From DAONLM01 sp035406685 (GTDB lineage Bacteria > Spirochaetota > GWE2-31-10 > MWDO01): 5,895 nucleotides of DNA. Each line of letters opens with the position of its first letter. Positions within the stretch are counted from its first letter, which is position 1. The notes beneath the pieces are model-generated. The model worked only from the letters and a program-made list of their open reading frames with translations, made no database searches and was not told the origin of the DNA. The position numbers were made by a program, and so were the translations under genes. The stretch spans positions 1 to 5,895 of the forward strand of contig DAONLM010000190.1 of the NCBI GenBank assembly GCA_035406685.1, in the 5' to 3' direction. Below are positions 1 to 5,666 of the stretch, in pieces.

Positions 1-369
1 CATCTTTTTGAGAAGAGACGAGATAAAGATTATAGATTTATAGATGCAACTCAAAGGATTAGAATCTATATTCCAGAAGAAGTCTATAATGAGTTAAAAT
101 TGGTTCATGACCATATTAATTCATTCAGTATTGCCATTCTTATACGTGAACTTCTGGAATTATATTTTGCTGGCATTGAAGTAGAGGGAGAAGAGGAGTT
201 TACAAAAAGAATAGAAGAATGGGAAAAGGAAATAGAAAGATTAAGGGAAACTAAGGCTGTGGTGGTGAAGATTGGTTCCCCAGATATCCCAGTCTCAGAT
301 ACCGCTAACGATTACTTTTTACTAAAATTTAACTCAAAATTTTGTCTGAAAGAAATAAAATTTTTATAA
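1..369 (+). CDS. Small ribbon-helix-helix-like protein, 3' part (5' end outside window)
   Basis: The reading frame is open from the first base to a TAA stop at 367-369, giving at least 122 residues. A TTG codon at 100 could be read as a start, but open frame with protein-like sequence continues upstream of it, so the true start is outside the window. Visible residues 20-57 look like a ribbon-helix-helix fold: a short strand (RIRIYIPEEVYNELK, alternating hydrophobic/basic, then PEE starting a helix), a turn with HINSFS, and a second helix (SIAILIRELLELYF). A charged, probably coiled-coil helix rich in Glu/Lys follows (about residues 60-85), then a less structured tail. The sequence recalls, from memory only, short multicopy spirochaete proteins of similar layout. 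DNA binding, as in CopG/Arc-type repressors, is an inference. The partner and regulated target cannot be seen. Confidence is high that it is coding and moderate for the fold. Confidence 0.7.
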   Translation, partial: HLFEKRRDKDYRFIDATQRIRIYIPEEVYNELKLVHDHINSFSIAILIRELLELYFAGIEVEGEEEFTKRIEEWEKEIERLRETKAVVVKIGSPDIPVSDTANDYFLLKFNSKFCLKEIKFL

Positions 370-427
370 AACGTAAAATTTACTCTACATTTTATATTTG
401 CTTTACTATCTCTTTAAGATTATCTTA

Positions 428-485
428 GGACAAGTCTGCTTATTTTTTTGCTTAAAAATAAAATCGCCCCCCTTACTTTAATTTT
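428..485. repeat. Degenerate copy of a dispersed repeat (related to 5667-5720)
   Basis: This stretch shares the exact 13-mer TTACTTTAATTTT (473-485) with 5708-5720. Each copy also has GTCTG at nearly the same distance upstream, 39 nt here (434) and 38 nt there (5670). In addition GGACAAGTCT (428-437), read on the other strand as AGACTTGTCC, differs by one base from AGACCTGTCC at 5697-5706. The middle is not conserved and holds a C-run (CGCCCCCC, 465-472). It lies between the upstream gene and the tRNA-fMet promoter. It may be the remnant of a REP-like or small transposable element, but the match is short and this AT-rich background inflates chance matches. Confidence 0.35.
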
Positions 486-510
486 CTTGGCACACATTTT
501 TAAATATTAC

Positions 511-539
511 TTGACTTTTATCCAAATATATGCTATATA
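511..539 (+). promoter_or_regulatory. Promoter of the tRNA-fMet gene
   Basis: A -35 box TTGACT (511-516) and a -10 box TATATA (534-539) are separated by 17 bp. TGC directly before the -10 makes it an extended -10 promoter. Transcription would begin near 546, a few bases before the tRNA 5' end at 554. An alternative exact TATAAT at 538-543 would need a 21-bp spacer and is less likely. Confidence 0.75.
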
Positions 540-553
540 TAATTACACATCGA

Positions 554-626
<73 letters not shown>

Positions 627-628
627 AT

Positions 629-663
629 AAGGCTGAATTTTAAATCAGCCTTTTATTTTTTTT
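629..663 (+). terminator. Intrinsic terminator after tRNA-fMet
   Basis: The 8-bp stem AAGGCTGA (629-636) / TCAGCCTT (645-652) has an 8-nt loop and a T-rich tract to 663. It follows the tRNA 3' end by 2 nt. The thioesterase ribosome binding site begins only about 25 nt after the T-tract, so any expression of that gene from the tRNA promoter would require readthrough. Confidence 0.85.
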
Positions 664-700
664 CTTAACATTTCTATTTTTTATTTCAAGGATATTCCAA

Positions 701-1120
701 ATGAAACATATTTATAAGACTATAACAAGATATAAAGATGTAGATAAAATGGGTTATGTCCATAATAGTGTATATCAGGTCTATTTTGAAGAGGCAAGAA
801 TAGATATGGTTAGAAAAGAGGGATATCCATATTCTAAGATAGAAGAAGAGAATATAATATTGCCAATTTCTGAAATATACATTTCATATAAAGCACCTTT
901 AAGATATGATGATGTTATACTTGTACAAGTTTTTTATGAATATGTAAAGAATTTTAGCATTAAGATATGTTACAATATCTTTAAAGAAGATGGGACTCAT
1001 GTCTGTTCTGGTTATACTATTCATGCAGCAATTAATACTTTGACAAATGATTTTTGCGAGGTCCCTGAAAAATTAAAAGAGATAGGTTATAAATATCTTG
1101 ATAGTTTTCATAATAATTGA
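701..1120 (+). CDS. Hotdog-fold acyl-CoA thioesterase (YbgC/FadM-like)
   Basis: The protein has 139 residues, the usual length for single-domain 4-hydroxybenzoyl-CoA thioesterase family members, which hydrolyse acyl-CoA (in some cases acyl-ACP) thioesters in the cytoplasm. The N-terminal motif at residues 11-33 is diagnostic: Y-x-D-x-D-x-M-G-x-V-H-N-S-V-Y, then YFEEAR. Asp15 sits where the family has its catalytic aspartate, followed by the start of the central hotdog helix. The HNSVY form is closer to FadM-type long-chain enzymes than to the VVYHANY form of YbgC, but chain-length preference cannot be read from sequence. The PISEIYISYKAPLRYDD segment (about 55-71) is the conserved beta strand and turn. 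Start: ATG 701 has AAGGA at 688-692, 8 nt upstream. The gene stands alone between two tRNA genes, with no tol-pal genes beside it, so a cell-envelope role as for E. coli YbgC is not supported. There is no clear promoter of its own. Confidence 0.88.
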   Translation: MKHIYKTITRYKDVDKMGYVHNSVYQVYFEEARIDMVRKEGYPYSKIEEENIILPISEIYISYKAPLRYDDVILVQVFYEYVKNFSIKICYNIFKEDGTHVCSGYTIHAAINTLTNDFCEVPEKLKEIGYKYLDSFHNN

Positions 1121-1134
1121 TACTATTATGAAAA
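1105..1134 (+). other. 11-bp perfect inverted repeat around the thioesterase stop codon
   Basis: TTTTCATAATA (1105-1115) and TATTATGAAAA (1124-1134) are exact reverse complements separated by 8 nt, and the TGA stop (1118-1120) lies in the loop. The stem has only two G-C pairs and no U-run directly after it, so it is not a convincing terminator. It could protect or mark the mRNA 3' end. It may also be a chance product of AT-rich sequence. Confidence 0.4.
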
Positions 1135-1173
1135 ATTTAAAAGAAAATTTTTTAAAAAAAATTATATAAGATA

Positions 1174-1202
1174 TTGACAAAATTAATTAAATTTTGTATT
1201 TT
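1174..1202 (+). promoter_or_regulatory. Promoter of the tRNA-Gly gene
   Basis: An exact TTGACA (1174-1179) is followed after 17 bp by TATTTT (1197-1202) as the -10 box. Initiation would fall near 1209, just before the tRNA 5' end at 1213. A TATAAG at 1202-1207 is a better -10 match but would need a 22-bp spacer. Confidence 0.7.
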
Positions 1203-1212
1203 ATAAGAAAAT

Positions 1213-1284
1213 GCGAGAATAGCTCAGCGGTAGAGCTTCACCTTGCCAAGGTGGATGTCGCGGGTTCAAATCCCGTTTCTCGCT
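1213..1284 (+). tRNA. tRNA-Gly (GCC anticodon)
   Basis: The full cloverleaf is present: a perfect 7-bp acceptor GCGAGAA/TTCTCGC (1213-1219, 1277-1283), D arm GCTC/GAGC, and anticodon arm TCACC/GGTGG (1238-1242, 1250-1254, one G-T pair). The loop TTGCCAA carries anticodon GCC at 1245-1247. The T arm is GCGGG/CCCGT with loop TTCAAAT. The discriminator is T (1284), as usual for bacterial tRNA-Gly, and CCA is not encoded. It reads GGC and GGU glycine codons. Confidence 0.97.
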
Positions 1285-1286
1285 AT

Positions 1287-1318
1287 AAAAAAGGCTGTCA
1301 GTTAGGCAGCCTTTTTTA
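1287..1318. terminator. Bidirectional intrinsic terminator between convergent units
   Basis: AAAAAAGGCTG (1287-1297) and CAGCCTTTTTT (1307-1317) form a perfect 11-bp inverted repeat with a 9-nt loop. Read on the + strand, GGCTG/CAGCC followed by six T ends the tRNA-Gly transcript 2 nt after the tRNA. Read on the - strand the same hairpin is also followed by six T, and it lies about 50 nt past the stop of the ABC transporter ATPase gene, so it can end the three-gene operon as well. Confidence 0.88.
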
Positions 1319-1369
1319 TTTTAAAATACGACAATTCTCTTTGAGATATTTAAATCCGGTAAGATAATC

Positions 1370-2344
1370 TTAATATAAATTGACAAAATGACATAATACC
1401 TTATGATTATCACCATAAAATAAGAGAGGCGGCTCTTTTTCAAAACAGATACTCTTTGACATATAGCATCTTTTACAAAAAGGACAACCTTTAACAAAAT
1501 TAGTAGGACTATCAACATCTCCTTTTAAAATAATTCTCTCTTTTTTTACATTAATATCTGGTTCTGGTATTGCTGATATTAAAGATTTTGTGTAAGGATG
1601 TAATGGATTTGAAAAAATTTCCTTTTTATGTCCCTCTTCTACAATCTTTCCAAGATACATAACAATTATCCTATCTGAAATATGTTTTACAACAGATAGA
1701 TCATGTGCTATAAATAGATACGATAGACCTAATTTTTCTTTTAGTTCAATCAAAAGATTTATTACCTGAGCCTGTATGGACACATCAAGAGCAGATACTG
1801 GTTCATCACATATTATCAATTTAGGTTCGAGTGCGATTGCTCTTGCAATCCCGATTCTCTGCCTTTGGCCACCAGAAAATTCATGAGGATAATGATGAAG
1901 ATAGTCTGTGGATATCCCCACAAGATTTAATAGAAATTTTACCTTTTCTTCTATCTCTTTTTTTGTTTTAAATTTCTTATGAATTATTAATGGCTCACTT
2001 ACTATATCAAGAATTGTTTTTCTCGGATTTAAAGATGAATAAGGATCTTGAAAAATTATCTGAAACTTCTCTCTTAATTTAGTTAATTCTTTATGTTTTA
2101 AAGTAGAAATATCCTTTCCTTCAAAATATATCTTTCCAGAAGTCGGTTTTATTAATCTTAAAATCAATCTTGCTATGGTTGACTTACCGCATCCTGATTC
2201 GCCAACAAGACCCACAGTTTCTTTTTTGTTTATTGTAAAATTTACATTATTAACAGCATATATTTTTTTCTTTGGATGAAATAATTTGTTTGATTTTACA
2301 TAAAATATCTTTGTCAAGTCTTTAACATTAAGTAGTTCTTCCAT
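1370..2344 (-). CDS. dppF: Dipeptide/oligopeptide ABC transporter ATPase, DppF/OppF type
   Basis: This 324-residue cytoplasmic ATPase would power import of peptides (or nickel or another solute; the family does not fix the substrate) as one of two different ATPase subunits on a permease pair. All ABC motifs are intact: Walker A GESGCGKST (48-56), Q-loop Gln99 in FQDPYSSLNPR, signature FSGGQRQR (156-163), Walker B LIICDEP (176-182), D-loop SALD (184-187) and H-switch His214 in AHD. The F-type assignment rests on the short insertion before the core (residues 18-29, NKLFHPKKKIYA), TSGKIYF and SGGQRQR. The C-terminal oligopeptide-transport domain has PLHPYTKSL (247-255) and a cysteine cluster C287, C290, C293, C300, C318. 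Start ATG 2344 has AAGGA at 2355-2351, lying inside the end of the preceding gene, whose stop is only 3 nt away, which suggests translational coupling. It is the last gene of the operon. Dpp versus Opp naming is by resemblance only. Confidence 0.93.
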   Translation of the reverse strand: MEELLNVKDLTKIFYVKSNKLFHPKKKIYAVNNVNFTINKKETVGLVGESGCGKSTIARLILRLIKPTSGKIYFEGKDISTLKHKELTKLREKFQIIFQDPYSSLNPRKTILDIVSEPLIIHKKFKTKKEIEEKVKFLLNLVGISTDYLHHYPHEFSGGQRQRIGIARAIALEPKLIICDEPVSALDVSIQAQVINLLIELKEKLGLSYLFIAHDLSVVKHISDRIIVMYLGKIVEEGHKKEIFSNPLHPYTKSLISAIPEPDINVKKERIILKGDVDSPTNFVKGCPFCKRCYMSKSICFEKEPPLLFYGDNHKVLCHFVNLY

Positions 2345-2347
2345 AAT

Positions 2348-3325
2348 TTATCCTTTTTCATAAAGCCAGCAGGCAACAGAATGATTATTTTTAAAATTCA
2401 ATAATAAAGGTGGATCATCGCTATTACATTTTTCAAATCTCTTTGTGCATCTATCTCTGAATCTACATCCCTTTATAAAATCACTTGGATGAGGAACAAT
2501 CCCTGGTATCGAATAAAGACGATCTTTTTCTCTATTTAAAAGCGGTATGGAATCAAGAAGTCCTTTTGTATAAGGGTGTAATGGTTCTGAAAATATATCG
2601 ATAACATCACCGCTCTCAATTATTCTTCCTGCATACATAATTAATACTCTCTTACACATGTCAACAACTATCCCCATATTATGTGTTATCAAAAGTATTG
2701 ACATTCCATATTCTTTCTGAATATTCTTAATCAACTCTAAAATTTGAGCCTGAATGGTCACATCGAGTGCAGTTGTTGGCTCATCGGCTATCAATAATTT
2801 TGGATTACAGGCAATTGCAATTGCTATCATAACTCTCTGTCTCATTCCACCAGAAAATTCATGAGGATATGAATTGATTCTCTCTTCTGCCAATGGGATA
2901 CCTACTTTTTTAAGAAGAGAAATAACTCTATCTTTTATATCTTTTTTTGTTAATTGTGGATAATGAATTTTAAAAACTTCGGCTATCTGTTCACCTATTG
3001 TCTTTGTTGGATTAAGAGAACTCATTGGCTCCTGAAAAATAACGCCTATCTCTTTGCCTCGTATTGCTCTTAATTCCTCATTCTTTAATTTAAAAATATC
3101 CCTATTTTCAAAAATAATCTCCCCATTTTTAATAATTGCTGGAGGTGTTGGCAATAGTTTTATTATCGACATTGCCGAAATACTCTTACCGCACCCGGAC
3201 TCACCAACAAGAGCTACACATTCTCCTTTATTTATATTAAAACTTATTCTATCAACTGCTTCAAAATAGTTATTTTCAATATTAAACCCTATCGATAGAT
3301 TATTTATTCTTAAAAGTGTCTCCAT
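2348..3325 (-). CDS. dppD: Dipeptide/oligopeptide ABC transporter ATPase, DppD/OppD type
   Basis: This 325-residue protein is the partner ATPase of the next gene. Together they would form the heterodimeric motor of a peptide-type importer at the cytoplasmic face of the membrane. Motifs: Walker A GESGCGKS (41-48), Q-loop Gln98 in FQEPMSSLNP, signature FSGGMRQR (157-164), Walker B LIADEP (178-183), D-loop TALD (185-188) and H-switch His215. The M in SGGMRQR and the GVIFQEPMSSLNP form are typical of the D-type subunit. His215 is followed by Asn (ITHN) where this family usually has Asp. The C-terminal domain carries EPLHPYTKGLL (247-257) and cysteines C287, C293, C300, C319 in the GCRFRDRC...C...C layout. 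Start ATG 3325 has AAAGGAT at 3337-3331, about 6 nt upstream. The gene follows the phosphatase gene after 25 nt. No permease or binding-protein gene is adjacent, which is unusual because dppABCDF or oppABCDF genes are normally clustered. Confidence 0.93.
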   Translation of the reverse strand: METLLRINNLSIGFNIENNYFEAVDRISFNINKGECVALVGESGCGKSISAMSIIKLLPTPPAIIKNGEIIFENRDIFKLKNEELRAIRGKEIGVIFQEPMSSLNPTKTIGEQIAEVFKIHYPQLTKKDIKDRVISLLKKVGIPLAEERINSYPHEFSGGMRQRVMIAIAIACNPKLLIADEPTTALDVTIQAQILELIKNIQKEYGMSILLITHNMGIVVDMCKRVLIMYAGRIIESGDVIDIFSEPLHPYTKGLLDSIPLLNREKDRLYSIPGIVPHPSDFIKGCRFRDRCTKRFEKCNSDDPPLLLNFKNNHSVACWLYEKG

Positions 3326-3350
3326 CTTTTATCCTTTATGATTGTAAAAT

Positions 3351-5453
3351 TTACTTCTTTCTTGCGATAATAAAGGTAATATCATCTTTTTGTTCAGACA
3401 TAAATTCAAAAACATCTTTTATTATCATCTCCTCAATCTCTTTTACTGGCTTTTCTCCGAGTTCTTCTAATTTATTAATTAATCTTTGCATATCATATAA
3501 TTCGTTGTTTTTATTTGTAGCCTCTATTAATCCATCAGTATATAGAAAAAATAGATCTCCTTTCTCTAATTTAAATTTTTTCTCATATGTGTTTTCTCTT
3601 ATATCTGGCACTAAACCAAGCCAGATCCCGGTTGTTTCTATTCTCTCTACTTTTTTAGTAGCTTTTCTATAAACAAGAACATCAAGATGAGCACCAGCAA
3701 GAGTAACAGTTCCATCTGGATCAGCAACCATAAAAGAGAGAGTCATAAAATGATCTTCTCCCAATCTCTGCCTTATATTCTGAAACATTACTCTATTTAC
3801 TTCAACAATAAGCTCTGCTGATGAGATATCTGGCTTATTTAAAATTACCGTATTAAAAGCAGTTTGAGCCATCATCATTATTAAACCACTCGTTAATCCA
3901 TGTCCAGAGACATCTCCTATACCAAGCCACAGCCTCTCGTTTGTTTCACCTATTATATCATAATAATCCCCTCCAACTTCTGCTGCTGGTATCATCCTTG
4001 CAGTAATCTCGTAATGACTCTTTTCTGGAATGTTCGGTAAAAGACATGTCTGAATTCTTGAAGCAAGTTCCATCTCCTGTTTTTCACGTTCTGCTGTCAG
4101 CAGTTTATCCTGATATGCTTTAATATTTTTTATCATTAGATTAAAATTATTGGCTAAGTCTCCTATCTCATTTTTAGATTTTACTTCAATAAACTTATTA
4201 TAATTTCCCTGAGCAACCCATGTTGTTGCTTCAGCCAATTTTTGTATAGGATTTGTAAAAGATTTACTGAATATAAAACTTATTATAAGAATAAATATTA
4301 TTAAAAAAATAGTTACTATTATCATAATATTTATTATTTCGAATATAGGTTTTTGAATCTGTTTAACTGGATGAAAGTATACCAATCTAACGCCAGTAAT
4401 ATCGCTTATATTCTTAACTAAAAGAAATTTTTTATTTTTATGAGTTACAAATATTTTCTTATTTATCTCATCCTGTTCATTATTAGTTATAATGTTTTTT
4501 ATATCTTCTCTTTCAAGAATTTTAACATCTGTATTTAACATTTTATAATCATTAAATTTTAATAGTTCACCTTCTGGATTTGGATTGTCTTTATTAAGAA
4601 GATATTTATCAAGATCTGGATCATATTCATAATAATCTGTATCGTCATAATATTCCATAGTTGAAGTGGCAGGATGATTAAAAGATATTATATTGTTATT
4701 TATATCAAGAATATACAATGTTCCAAATCTTAATTGCTCTATATTTTTATAAAAATTTTCAATAAACCCCTGATGTAAGGTTACAAGTAAAAAGGCATTA
4801 AAAGTATCTTCTTTTTTTGCTGGTGGTTCTTTATAGTATGAATATATAAAAACAGTCTTTTTTTCGCCATCAAGGCCGGGTAAAACACCCTTTTGAAACT
4901 TTCCAAATACAAGACGTCTCTGATTATCATCTTTAAGAATTTTAAAAAGAGGATCATTTATTAACTTTTCATAATCAGGATCACCCGGTCTTCCTACTGG
5001 GTCATTACAAAAATGCATTTTATAGTTGGTATTATCTATAAGAGATACTCTATTCATCTCATAAAGATAGGTAAAACCGTCGATCTTTTCATCAGCAGTC
5101 TTTCTTAAACCAAAATCACTGGTAGAATTTCCTACCATTCTGGCTGTTGCATTTCTCTCCTCCTCTTTTGTTTTATAAGGGGGTAAAGAGAGTGTCTCTT
5201 TTACAATTGATGTCTCAAGCATATTGGTCATTGTTCTTGCATACTGTTCATATACAAAATTAAGATTTGAATTTACCTGAGCTAACACCGTATCATAATA
5301 GTCAAAAGATTGAGATTCGAGTTTATTGTATATTCTTAAACTAACAAATACAATCACAGATATAAGTGGAATAATAGCAATAGGAAGAATAAGAAATAAT
5401 AGCTCTAATTGAATTTTTCCTTTATTTTTTATATTTTTACTACTTTGATTCAT
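3351..5453 (-). CDS. Membrane sensor phosphatase: extracytoplasmic sensor, HAMP, SpoIIE/PP2C domain (RsbU-like output)
   Basis: This 700-residue protein would sense an outside signal and dephosphorylate Ser/Thr residues inside the cell, in known systems usually on an anti-sigma-factor antagonist (STAS) protein. Layout: short basic N terminus; TM1 about 17-40; large extracytoplasmic region about 41-367, of a size compatible with a double-Cache sensor though not identified as one; TM2 about 370-396; HAMP about 397-447 (NPIQKLAEAT...KNEIGDLANNFN); short coiled-coil linker ending in the typical ELASRIQTCLLP (462-473); SpoIIE/PP2C domain to the C terminus. Metal-binding motifs are complete: GGDYYD (494-499), GDVSGHG (513-519), YTDGLIEATN (638-647) and DDIT (690-693), so it should be active. 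The substrate-side motif reads AGAHLDVLVYR (586-596) instead of the more common AGHxPxL form. Start ATG 5453 is fixed by an in-frame TAA at 5477-5475. The best ribosome binding site, AAGGGGG (5474-5468), is rather far (14 nt). It is first in the operon with the two ATPase genes; no STAS, anti-sigma or sigma gene is in view, so its target is unknown. Confidence 0.92.
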   Translation of the reverse strand: MNQSSKNIKNKGKIQLELLFLILPIAIIPLISVIVFVSLRIYNKLESQSFDYYDTVLAQVNSNLNFVYEQYARTMTNMLETSIVKETLSLPPYKTKEEERNATARMVGNSTSDFGLRKTADEKIDGFTYLYEMNRVSLIDNTNYKMHFCNDPVGRPGDPDYEKLINDPLFKILKDDNQRRLVFGKFQKGVLPGLDGEKKTVFIYSYYKEPPAKKEDTFNAFLLVTLHQGFIENFYKNIEQLRFGTLYILDINNNIISFNHPATSTMEYYDDTDYYEYDPDLDKYLLNKDNPNPEGELLKFNDYKMLNTDVKILEREDIKNIITNNEQDEINKKIFVTHKNKKFLLVKNISDITGVRLVYFHPVKQIQKPIFEIINIMIIVTIFLIIFILIISFIFSKSFTNPIQKLAEATTWVAQGNYNKFIEVKSKNEIGDLANNFNLMIKNIKAYQDKLLTAEREKQEMELASRIQTCLLPNIPEKSHYEITARMIPAAEVGGDYYDIIGETNERLWLGIGDVSGHGLTSGLIMMMAQTAFNTVILNKPDISSAELIVEVNRVMFQNIRQRLGEDHFMTLSFMVADPDGTVTLAGAHLDVLVYRKATKKVERIETTGIWLGLVPDIRENTYEKKFKLEKGDLFFLYTDGLIEATNKNNELYDMQRLINKLEELGEKPVKEIEEMIIKDVFEFMSEQKDDITFIIARKK

Positions 5454-5495
5454 TTTTTTTATTTCTACCCCCTTTTATTTTAAAACTTATAAAAA

Positions 5496-5524
5496 ATTAT
5501 AAAAAATAATTTTTCTTTTGTCAA
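5496..5524 (-). promoter_or_regulatory. Consensus promoter of the phosphatase-ATPase operon
   Basis: On the minus strand an exact TTGACA (5524-5519) is separated by 17 bp from an exact TATAAT (5501-5496). This is the full sigma70-type consensus. Initiation would lie near 5489, leaving an untranslated leader of about 36 nt before ATG 5453. It suggests strong constitutive transcription by the main sigma factor. No clear operator or riboswitch is visible in the short leader. Confidence 0.8.
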
Positions 5525-5666
5525 TGAAATAATAAATTTTTGTAAAATTATAGGAAGATATGAAAAATTATAAATAAATAATATTATGTACAAATATACT
5601 ACCAAAATTTTAATTTGTAAAGTATCCTGCTTCTATATAAAAATTAGTTTTATATCATGATAAGTG

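Noticed and set aside
100..102. TTG as start of the left-edge gene
   Set aside because: Protein-like sequence continues in frame upstream to base 1, including the strand that begins the ribbon-helix-helix pattern, so this TTG is an internal Leu codon.
415..427. TAAGAT-T-ATCTTA palindrome as terminator or operator
   Set aside because: The single-base centre cannot form a hairpin loop with this full stem, there is no G-C core and no U-run after it. A lone 13-mer palindrome in AT-rich DNA is weak evidence for an operator.
1321..1518. Minus-strand open frame of 65 codons
   Set aside because: It overlaps the C-terminal part of the F-type ATPase gene in another frame, is low in complexity, and runs into the terminator region. 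It is a shadow of the real gene.
3054..3269. Plus-strand open frame of 71 codons
   Set aside because: It is antisense to the Walker A/Q-loop part of the D-type ATPase gene. It has no ribosome binding site of note and no recognisable protein.
3316..3672. Plus-strand open frame of 118 codons, Ser/Ile/Phe-rich
   Set aside because: It is antisense to the 3' end of the phosphatase gene, whose PP2C motifs are intact there. The composition is that of a reversed AT-rich coding strand.
5454..5489. Riboswitch or T-box leader for the operon
   Set aside because: The leader predicted from the consensus promoter is only about 36 nt, too short for a known riboswitch, and has no stable hairpin.
5589..5619. 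TACAAAT / ATTTGTA inverted repeat as operator
   Set aside because: It has only 7 bp with one G-C pair, lies about 65 bp upstream of the operon -35, and such pairs are expected by chance at this base composition.
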